A DNA stretch of 12,914 nucleotides from JACVRW01 sp035705985 (GTDB lineage Bacteria; Actinomycetota; Thermoleophilia; Solirubrobacterales; Thermoleophilaceae): positions 1 through 12,914 of the forward strand of contig DASSVP010000079.1 of assembly GCA_035705985.1 (NCBI GenBank), read 5' to 3'. Below are positions 6,742 through 12,914 of this stretch, piece by piece. The notes under the pieces were generated by a model that had not been told where the DNA came from, ran no database searches, and saw only the letters and a program-made list of their open reading frames with translations. A program made the position numbers and the translations under genes. The stretch's first letter is position 1. The number at the start of each line of letters is the position of its first letter.

Positions 6742-7580
6742 GAGACGTCGCAACCCTGCTCGAGGCGCTGCCCTACATCAGGGAGTTCCACGGCAAGACG
6801 GTGGTCATCAAGTACGGCGGCGCCGCGATGGTGGAGCCGGAGCTGAAGGAGGAGTTCGCGCGCGACGTGGTGCTCCTCAAATACGTCGGCATGAACCCGG
6901 TCGTCGTGCACGGCGGCGGGCCGGACATCACGAGCTACATGGAGCGGCTCGGGATGGAGGTGCGCTTCGTGGACGGTCTCCGCGTGTCCGACGAGGCCAC
7001 CGTCGAGGTCGCGAAGATGGTGCTCGTCGGAAAGCAGAACAAGGACATCGTCCTGCGCATCAACCGCCACGGGCAGCCGGCGGTGGGCCTCTGCGGCGAC
7101 GACGGCCGCCTCTTCACCGTGAAGAAGCAGCTCGCCGGCGGCGAGACCGACATCGGGTTCGTGGGCGACATCGAGACCGTCGACGTGGACGTGTTGCTGC
7201 ACATCGCCCAGGACTACATCCCCGTGGTGGCCTCGGTGGGCGCCGACGCGGAGGGCAACTCCTACAACGTGAACGCGGACGCAGCCGCGGCGGCGGTCGC
7301 CGAGGCGCTCGGGGCGTTCAAGCTCATCTTCCTGACGGACGTGGAGGGCTGGCGCGCGGAGCCGGACGACCCGACCAGCCGCATCTCAGAGGCGACCGCC
7401 GAGGAGGTGAGAGAGCGGCTCCCCGAGGTGAGGGGCGGGATGCGACCGAAGCTCGAGGCCGCCGTGCACGCGCTGGAGGCCGGCGTGGGCCACGCGCACA
7501 TCCTCGACGGCCGCCAGCCGCACTCGCTGCTGCTCGAGCTGTTCACGAACGAGGGCATCGGGACCAAGCTGTGGCGCTAG
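6738..7580 (+). CDS. argB: Acetylglutamate kinase
   Basis: Phosphorylates N-acetylglutamate with ATP, normally the committed and controlled step of the cyclic arginine pathway. The 280 residues show the amino-acid-kinase fold signatures VIKYGGAAM (23-31, K25), VVHGGGPDI (56-64), VGLCGDD (116-122), GFVGDIE (140-146), YNVNADAAAAAVA (176-188), FLTDVEGW (198-205) and GGMRPKLEAA (233-242). It has the N-terminal extension helix (VATLLEALPYIREFHGKT) and a C-terminal NEGIGTKLW, features of arginine-inhibited hexameric NAGKs, so feedback inhibition by arginine is likely though not proven. GTG 6738 overlaps the argJ stop (GTGA), with GGAG at 6726-6729, 8 nt upstream. The start lies in the loop of a small hairpin (ACGTC 6733-6737 with GACGT 6744-6748). 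The 3' end overlaps argD by 10 bases. Confidence 0.97.
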   Translation: MRDVATLLEALPYIREFHGKTVVIKYGGAAMVEPELKEEFARDVVLLKYVGMNPVVVHGGGPDITSYMERLGMEVRFVDGLRVSDEATVEVAKMVLVGKQNKDIVLRINRHGQPAVGLCGDDGRLFTVKKQLAGGETDIGFVGDIETVDVDVLLHIAQDYIPVVASVGADAEGNSYNVNADAAAAAVAEALGAFKLIFLTDVEGWRAEPDDPTSRISEATAEEVRERLPEVRGGMRPKLEAAVHALEAGVGHAHILDGRQPHSLLLELFTNEGIGTKLWR

Positions 7581-8722
7581 CGGAGCTCCAGTCGCTGGAG
7601 CGCGAGGCGCTCATGGCCACGTACGCGCGCAACCCGGTCGAGTTCGTGCGCGGCGAGGGCACGCGCCTCTGGGACGACGAGGGCAACGAGTACCTCGACT
7701 TCCTCACCGGGATCTCGGTGGCCCAGCTCGGGCACTCGCACCCACGGGTGGTCGACGCGGTGCGCGAGCAGGCGGGCCGGCTCATGCACGTGGGCAACCT
7801 CTTCTACACGGAGCCCGGCATCCGGCTGGCGAAGCGCTTGGCCGACCTCTCGCTCGGCGGGCGGGTGTTCCTGTGCAACTCCGGCGCGGAGGCGATCGAG
7901 TGCGCCCTGAAGCTCGCGCGCAAGCGGCGCCGCGGCGGGGAGTTCGTCGTGATGGAGGGCGGCTTCCACGGGCGCACGATGGGCGCGCTCTCGGCGACCC
8001 CGCAGGAGTCGAAGCAGGCGCCGTTCGCGCCGCTCGTGCCCGGCTTCAGCGTCGTCCCGCGCGACGACCCCGATGCCCTGCGGGCGGCGGTCGGGGGGCA
8101 CACCGCCGCCGTGCTCATCGAGCCGATCCAGGGCGAATCCGGGATCCACCCGATAGACCCGAAGCTGCTCCGGGCCGGCCGCGAGGCGTGCGACGAGCAC
8201 GGCGCGCTCCTCGTCTTCGACGAGATCCAGTGCGGCATGGGCCGGACCGGCACGCTGTGGGCCCACGAACAGCTCGGCGTGACGCCCGACGTCATGACCG
8301 TGGCGAAGGGGCTCGGCGGCGGCCTGCCGGTCGGCGCCTGCGTGACGAACCCCGCCAACGCCGGCGTCCTCGAGCCGGGTGACCACGGCTCGACGTTCGC
8401 CGGCGGGCCCGTGATCGCGGCGGCGGCCAACGCGGTCCTCGACGTGGTGACCGAGGTCGGCTTCCTCGCAGCGGTGAACGAGCGCGGCGAGCGGTTCGCG
8501 AACGGCCTGCGCGAGCTGGGCCTGGAGCCGCGCGGCCTCGGCCTGATGGTCGGCTTCGACGTGCCCGACGCGCAAGACCTCGCGCGGCGGCTGCTGCTGG
8601 AGCAGCGCCTGGTGGTACACGCGACCGGCCCGGCGACGATCCGCATGCTGCCGCCGCTGACAGTCTCCGCCGCGGAGGTCGACGAGGCGCTCGCGCGCCT
8701 CGCCGAGGCTCGACACGCGTGA
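7571..8722 (+). CDS. argD: Acetylornithine aminotransferase
   Basis: PLP-dependent class III aminotransferase that converts N-acetylglutamate semialdehyde plus glutamate to N-acetylornithine and 2-oxoglutarate. From GTG 7571 it has 383 residues, normal for ArgD. Visible motifs are GNLFYTEPGIRLAKRL (75-90), CNSGAEAIECALKLAR (102-117, phosphate loop), FHGRTMGALSAT (132-143), EPIQGESGI (184-192), VFDEIQCGMGRTG (215-227) and the Schiff-base lysine K246 in TVAKGLGGGLPVG. The usual TFGGNP reads TFAGGP. The start overlaps argB by 10 bases in another frame, with GGGA at 7560-7563, 7 nt upstream; ATG at 7613 is a less likely internal start. The stop is 12 nt before the secreted-protein gene, with no terminator between, so transcription probably continues. 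Specificity between acetylornithine and related omega-amino acids is inferred from operon context. Confidence 0.96.
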   Translation: MALAELQSLEREALMATYARNPVEFVRGEGTRLWDDEGNEYLDFLTGISVAQLGHSHPRVVDAVREQAGRLMHVGNLFYTEPGIRLAKRLADLSLGGRVFLCNSGAEAIECALKLARKRRRGGEFVVMEGGFHGRTMGALSATPQESKQAPFAPLVPGFSVVPRDDPDALRAAVGGHTAAVLIEPIQGESGIHPIDPKLLRAGREACDEHGALLVFDEIQCGMGRTGTLWAHEQLGVTPDVMTVAKGLGGGLPVGACVTNPANAGVLEPGDHGSTFAGGPVIAAAANAVLDVVTEVGFLAAVNERGERFANGLRELGLEPRGLGLMVGFDVPDAQDLARRLLLEQRLVVHATGPATIRMLPPLTVSAAEVDEALARLAEARHA

Positions 8723-8734
8723 GATGATCTAGAT

Positions 8735-11700
8735 GTGCCTGGCCGGGGCGAGTCATCGCCCGTCGGAGTCCTGGCGAGCGTACTGATCCTCGCGATCGCG
8801 GTCGTCGCGTGCTGGCCATCGGGAGCGGCTGCCCAGGAGAACGCCCAGGGCGTGAACGTCACCGCCACCGCCGGCCAGCAGTTCACGGCCACGGTGGCGA
8901 AGTTCGACTCGACCACCCCCGAGGCGTCCGCCTTCCAGGCCTCGGTCACGTGGGGCGACGGGTCGCCCATGAGCGCCGGCGCAATCGTCCAGGTGAGCTG
9001 CGCGTTCCCGGACCGCGCCTGTTACGAGGTGCGCGGCACGCACATGTACGCGAGCGCGGGAACCAGGACGATCGAGACGAGGATCTCGGGGCCGGACGTC
9101 CGTGACTCCGCGACGGTCCACTCCCAGGCGACCGTCAACGCGCCCACACAGCCTCCTCCGCCGCTCGCGGCGGTGCTCCAGCCGAAGCCGCAGGGCGGCG
9201 GGCTCGTCGTGCTCGACGCGTCGGGCTCGGTCGGGCCGATCACGAGCTACCACTACGACCTCGACGGCAACGGCAGCTACGAGACCAAGTGCGGCGAGTC
9301 GTCCGCGACCGCCGTGTACGGCACATCCGGCCCGAAGACCGTCGGGGTCAAGCTGATCGGGAGCGGAGGCGGCACGAGCACCACAACGCAGACCCTCAAC
9401 CTGGGCGCGGGCGCGGCGAACCCCGCCCTGGGATCGATCAAGGCGATCGGCGACTGCGGGATCAAGCAGTTGACGGAGGTCCTGATGTGCCCGAGCACGC
9501 TGCGCTTCGGGACCGTCGAGATGGTCTTCCCGGCGACCGCGCCGGCCGGCGCGTGCTTCGCGTTCAGGCGCCTCTCGGCGAACGAGCTGCTCGGGGGCGG
9601 TTTCCCCACGAAGCAGACCGTCCCCGCGTGGCGATCGCCGAAGGACGTGTGGGTCCAGGTGAACGGGATCGTCCTGCGCCCGGGCAAGGCCGGCAACCAC
9701 CTCGCGGCGACCGCGTCGCCGGTCGCCATGCGGATCGTCGGCCTCGAGGCCGGCCCGACGAGCGGACTGAAGGTGCCGCTGAAGGTCGGCGGCAAGTTCT
9801 CGGCCTGGCTGCTCGGGAAGTCGGTCTTCCACCTGAACCTGGACGGGGACCCCGCGCCGCTGAACTGGGACGTCGCGAAGGCAGGCGTGGTCGGGACGCT
9901 CCCCGGGGTCGACGGCTATCTGTTCGGCCTGCCGCTGGCGAAGACCGACGCCCCGCTCAAGTTGAGCTCAGCCGCCGACGCACGGCTGAGCGTGCAGCTC
10001 AAGTTCCCGGTCCAGACGCTCGACCAGGTGATGAAGGGCCTAGGCATCACGAGCAACCCGATCGCGCTGCGCACCACGAACACCGATGGGCTCGAGGTCG
10101 CGCAGGCCAGCACCAGCTTCGGCGACATCCCGCTCGGGATCCTCACGCTGAAGGACATCACGATCACGTACTCCGACCAGGGCGGGGTCGACGTCTGGGA
10201 GGGGACGATGAAGGCGCTCTTCCTGTCCGGGTACGAGCTCGACGGGAAGCTCCGCTTCGCCGATGGCTATCTGCAGGGCGCCGAAGTGTTCGGCACCCTG
10301 CCGGGCCTGGGGATCCCGCTCGGATGCTGCATCTACCTGAACGGCTTCGGCGCCGGCTTCAACGAGTCCGCGATCGAGGGCAAGGCCCGCTTTATCGTGC
10401 CGCCAAAGGTCCTCGACGTCGACTGGCTGCTGCGGGCCGACACGAGCATCGAGTTCAGCTACACGGACCCCTGGTCGGTCAAGGCGGAGGGCGTCTTCTA
10501 CCTCGTCGGGATCGAGTTCGGCACCGCGGACCTGTACGTCTGGCCGAGCGGGGGGTGGGCGCAGGGAATCGTGGACCACGACGCGGGCCCCTTCAGCGTT
10601 GAGGTCACGGCGCAGATCTTCGTGGGCTCGAAGTGGTACGCCTACGTCTCCGGTGCCGGCTGCTTCGATTGGATTGACGGCGCCTGCATCACAGTCGCAG
10701 GCGCGGCATCCTCGAAGGCGGTCACGGCCTGCGGCGCGGTGACAAAGTACTTCCCGCTCGGCGGCTATTTCACCTGGAAGGGCAGCGCCGGGATCTACTT
10801 CGAGTGCGGCATGGAGAAGGTCAAGGAGGTCGCCGGCGTCTCGCAGGCCCGCGGGCCGCGGCGCTTCCGCGTCCGCGGCGGGCTGTCGCGGGTGCTGCTG
10901 CGCTTCCGGGGCAGGACGGGCGCGCCGCTCGTCGAGGTCACGGCACCGGGCGGGCGCCGCTACACGAGCCCCGACGGCTCCGGCTTCAAGACCGACGGCA
11001 GCGGCTTCCTGTGGGTGCGTGAGGGCCGCGACACCTATCTGATGGTGCGCCGCCCCGCGGGCGGGACCTGGCGCGTCGAGGAGCAGGCGGGGTCGCCGTC
11101 GATCGCGTCCGTCGGCCAGGCGGGCCCGTTGCCCAGGCGGCCGGTATGGGCGCGCGTGCGCGGCAGCGGGCACCGGCGGGTGCTCGACTACCGCCTGAAG
11201 AGCGTCGAGGGCCAGAGCGTGACCTTCTTCGAGGTCGGCGGCCGTGGCGGGCCGAGCAGCCCGATCGGGCGCGCCCGCGGGCGCCGCGGGAGCATCCGCT
11301 TCACCCCCGCGGAGGGTCCGGCCGGCCCGCGGCGGATCGACGCGCTACTCGAGTCGAGCGGGCTGCCACGGGGCACGGTGACGGTGGCGCGGTACCGGGC
11401 GCCCGCGCCGCTTCGTCCTGCGCGCCCGCGGCCGGCCGTCGCGAGGCGCGGCGATGCGCTGGTAGTGCGGTGGGGACGCGTGGCCGAGGCGCGCCGCTAT
11501 CGCATCTCCGTGCGCACCACCGAGGGGCGGGGCCGCTTCTACGACGTCCGCCAGCGGCGGTTGCTGGTGCGGGGGGTGCCGCCCCGCGCGGGCGCGACGA
11601 TCGCCGTGCGGGCAGTGTCGCGTACCGGCCTCCAGAGCCACTGGGGGAGGACCCGCGTCAAGGCGCTACCCGCGCTGAGTGCACCGTCGCGCGTGAGCAT

Positions 11701-11971
11701 CCGGACCCTCTTCGCTCCTGGGCTCACCGCGCGCTGCTCCGCGATGGCGGACGGCCGCTGTGAGCTGACGCTCGCGGCCGGCCGGCGCACCGTAGGGCGT
11801 GGAGCGCGAATGGTGGGCTTCAACCGCACCGCCACCGTCCAGATCCGCCTCACGCGGCGTGGGCGCAAGCTCGTCCGGGCCGGCAGCCGCCTGCGCCTGA
11901 CCGCGAGCCTGCCCGGCGAGGGCGAGCACACGAGGAGCATTCTTGTGTTGGCGGGAAAGCGGAACCGGTAG
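8735..11971 (+). CDS. Secreted PKD-domain protein of unknown function (1078 aa)
   Basis: I recognise domains but no defined function. Residues 1-33 form an export signal: RGESSP, hydrophobic VGVLASVLILAIAVVAC, then WPSGAAA|QE as a signal peptidase I site; VVAC26 could alternatively be a lipobox. Two PKD-like beta-sandwiches follow (about 41-135 with TWGDGS and GTHMYASAGTRT; about 144-224 with LDASGSVGPITSYHYDLDGNG). Residues 230-700 are a long beta-rich, glycine-rich region of unknown fold with repeated short amphipathic strands and several cysteines. From about 705 the protein becomes very basic: a beta-sandwich (about 710-790), a fibronectin-III-like domain (about 899-978), and a terminal domain (about 990-1074, C1001/C1009, then IRLTRRGRKLVRAGSRLRLT) like those ending many Thermoleophilia surface proteins. 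It sits between argD and argG with 12- and 11-nt gaps, the position usually held by argF-argR. A surface or cell-wall role is inference. Confidence 0.85.
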   Translation: MPGRGESSPVGVLASVLILAIAVVACWPSGAAAQENAQGVNVTATAGQQFTATVAKFDSTTPEASAFQASVTWGDGSPMSAGAIVQVSCAFPDRACYEVRGTHMYASAGTRTIETRISGPDVRDSATVHSQATVNAPTQPPPPLAAVLQPKPQGGGLVVLDASGSVGPITSYHYDLDGNGSYETKCGESSATAVYGTSGPKTVGVKLIGSGGGTSTTTQTLNLGAGAANPALGSIKAIGDCGIKQLTEVLMCPSTLRFGTVEMVFPATAPAGACFAFRRLSANELLGGGFPTKQTVPAWRSPKDVWVQVNGIVLRPGKAGNHLAATASPVAMRIVGLEAGPTSGLKVPLKVGGKFSAWLLGKSVFHLNLDGDPAPLNWDVAKAGVVGTLPGVDGYLFGLPLAKTDAPLKLSSAADARLSVQLKFPVQTLDQVMKGLGITSNPIALRTTNTDGLEVAQASTSFGDIPLGILTLKDITITYSDQGGVDVWEGTMKALFLSGYELDGKLRFADGYLQGAEVFGTLPGLGIPLGCCIYLNGFGAGFNESAIEGKARFIVPPKVLDVDWLLRADTSIEFSYTDPWSVKAEGVFYLVGIEFGTADLYVWPSGGWAQGIVDHDAGPFSVEVTAQIFVGSKWYAYVSGAGCFDWIDGACITVAGAASSKAVTACGAVTKYFPLGGYFTWKGSAGIYFECGMEKVKEVAGVSQARGPRRFRVRGGLSRVLLRFRGRTGAPLVEVTAPGGRRYTSPDGSGFKTDGSGFLWVREGRDTYLMVRRPAGGTWRVEEQAGSPSIASVGQAGPLPRRPVWARVRGSGHRRVLDYRLKSVEGQSVTFFEVGGRGGPSSPIGRARGRRGSIRFTPAEGPAGPRRIDALLESSGLPRGTVTVARYRAPAPLRPARPRPAVARRGDALVVRWGRVAEARRYRISVRTTEGRGRFYDVRQRRLLVRGVPPRAGATIAVRAVSRTGLQSHWGRTRVKALPALSAPSRVSIRTLFAPGLTARCSAMADGRCELTLAAGRRTVGRGARMVGFNRTATVQIRLTRRGRKLVRAGSRLRLTASLPGEGEHTRSILVLAGKRNR

Positions 11972-11998
11972 GTTCCGGCGCCGTGAGCGAGCGGCGCC
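11961..11998 (+). promoter_or_regulatory. Back-to-back hairpins over the argG start
   Basis: Two perfect 6-bp stems abut. GGAACC (11961-11966) and GGTTCC (11971-11976) enclose a GGTA loop and include the TAG stop of the secreted-protein gene. GGCGCC (11977-11982) and GGCGCC (11993-11998) enclose a 10-nt loop that begins with the argG GTG start. There is no T-tract, so this is not an intrinsic terminator. The structure may restrain argG initiation or couple it to translation of the gene before. The GC-only second stem could also be chance in this DNA. Confidence 0.45.
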
Positions 11999-12914
11999 AC
12001 ACACTCATCAAGACCGCCTCCTACGAGGCCGAGCCCGGCGAGGTGGGGCGCGTGCTGCTGCTCTATTCCGGCGGCCTCGACACGTCGGTGATGCTCAAGT
12101 GGATCCAGGACGAGTACGAGGCCGAGGTCGTCGCGCTCACGGTCAACCTCGGGCAGCCGGGCGAGGACTACGACGTTGTGAAGGGCAAGGCGCTCCAGCT
12201 CGGCGCGCTCGACTGCCACATCGTCGACGCGCGCGAGGAGTTCGCGGGCGAGTACGTGCTTCCCGCGATCAAGGCGAACGCGCTCTACGGCGGCGGCTAC
12301 CCGCTGTTCACGGCGCTCGGCAGGCCGCTGATCGCGAAGCTGGCAGTGGAGTACGCGCAGAAGAGCGGCTGCGACACGATCGCGCATGGCTGCACGGGCA
12401 AGGGGAACGACCAGGTGCGGATCGAGTCGACGGTGATCGCGCTCGACCCGGCCATGAAGATCATCGCGCCGGTGCGCGGCTGGCAGATGGGGCGTGAGGA
12501 GGAGATCGCCTACGCGCGCGAGCACGGCATCCCGGTGAAGGGCGGGACGGAGGCGCCGCCCTACTCGATCGACGACAACCTCTGGGGCCGCTCGTCGGAG
12601 GGCGGCGCGATCGAGGACCTGGAGGAGCCGCCGCGCGACGATGTGTTCAACCTTGTTACGCGCCCGGAGGAGGCGCCGGATGAGCCCGAGGACGTGGTCG
12701 TGGGCTTCGCGCGGGGGCGCCCGGTGTCGCTGAACGGCGAGGAGCTGGGCCTCGTGGAGCTGCTCGAGCGGGCCGGCGAGATCGGTGCCCGGCACGGGGT
12801 GGGGATCGTGGACCACCTCGAGGACCGCATCGTCGGCCTCAAGGTGCGCGACCTCTACGAGGTGCCGGCCGCGGCGATCATCCTGACCGCGCACAAGGAG
12901 CTCGAGAAGCTGGT
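11983..12914 (+). CDS. argG: Argininosuccinate synthase (5' part)
   Basis: Joins citrulline and aspartate with ATP to form argininosuccinate, the penultimate step of arginine synthesis. The window ends after 310 complete codons; the family is about 400 residues, so roughly 90 C-terminal residues are missing. Motifs are the PP-loop SGGLDTS (29-35), LYGGGYPLFTALGRPLIAKL (101-120), AHGCTGKGNDQVR (134-146), PVKGGTEAPPYSIDDNLWGRSSEGG (184-208) and HGVGIVDHLEDRIVGLK (271-287). An N-terminal extension of about 20 residues (ERRHTLIKTASYEAEPGEV) precedes the first strand; GTG 12043 is an alternative start but would remove conserved-looking sequence. Only a weak AGG lies upstream, and the GTG is in a hairpin loop, so efficient translation may rely on coupling to the gene before. 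argH would be expected next, outside the window. Confidence 0.96.
   Translation, partial: MSERRHTLIKTASYEAEPGEVGRVLLLYSGGLDTSVMLKWIQDEYEAEVVALTVNLGQPGEDYDVVKGKALQLGALDCHIVDAREEFAGEYVLPAIKANALYGGGYPLFTALGRPLIAKLAVEYAQKSGCDTIAHGCTGKGNDQVRIESTVIALDPAMKIIAPVRGWQMGREEEIAYAREHGIPVKGGTEAPPYSIDDNLWGRSSEGGAIEDLEEPPRDDVFNLVTRPEEAPDEPEDVVVGFARGRPVSLNGEELGLVELLERAGEIGARHGVGIVDHLEDRIVGLKVRDLYEVPAAAIILTAHKELEKL

Noticed and set aside
8721..8737. Promoter or operator in the AT-richer argD/PKD junction, including the palindrome ATCTAGAT (8727-8734)
   Set aside because: Only 12 nt separate the genes, no paired -35/-10 elements are visible, and an 8-bp palindrome alone is weak evidence.
1..12914. CRISPR arrays, tRNA genes, insertion sequences or phage genes
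   Set aside because: No spaced direct repeats, tRNA-like cloverleaf, transposase motifs or terminal inverted repeats were seen on either strand.

Overview
The window is about 13 kb of GC-rich DNA with all genes on the + strand. The order rplT - SpoU methyltransferase - pheS - pheT - argC - argJ - argB - argD - ... - argG is the conserved actinobacterial arrangement. Very high G/C at third codon positions, GTG starts, and a secreted protein ending in a basic, two-cysteine beta domain of a kind I associate with Solirubrobacterales suggest Actinomycetota, probably class Thermoleophilia. The class-level placement is inference.

Layout. 1-299: the 3' end of rplT and a strong intrinsic terminator. 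300-4421: a SpoU/TrmH-type RNA 2'-O-methyltransferase, then pheS and pheT, encoding the two subunits of phenylalanyl-tRNA synthetase, linked by short overlaps. 4434-8722: argC, argJ, argB and argD, covering arginine biosynthesis from N-acetylglutamate to N-acetylornithine, including acetyl recycling by ArgJ. 8735-11971: a gene for a 1078-residue secreted PKD-domain protein. 11983 to the end: argG, cut by the window edge. No argF or argR lies between argD and argG, where actinobacteria usually carry them; the secreted-protein gene sits there instead.

From position 300 onward the genes overlap or are separated by only about a dozen bases, so they read as one co-oriented transcription unit. The one exception is the argC-argJ spacer (5409-5502), and it is the most interesting part of the window. 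It holds a near-perfect 19-position inverted repeat (16 Watson-Crick pairs). Its apical loop carries a perfect GGAGGA ribosome binding site, and its 3' arm carries an ATG. An upstream segment can pair with that loop, giving a pseudoknot. The ATG opens an 11-codon ORF, MRQCGWRERRR-stop, with five arginines including three consecutive CGG codons before the stop. The stop lies 7 nt before the argJ GTG, which has little ribosome binding site of its own. I propose an arginine-responsive leader-peptide or RNA switch controlling argJ and the genes below it, in a locus where argR is missing from its usual place.

Apart from that element, the housekeeping and arginine genes look intact and conventional. 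Smaller points of note are a terminator whose 3' arm doubles as the ribosome binding site of the next gene, paired hairpins around the argG start, divergent ArgJ motifs, and a sharp switch in arginine content inside the secreted protein.
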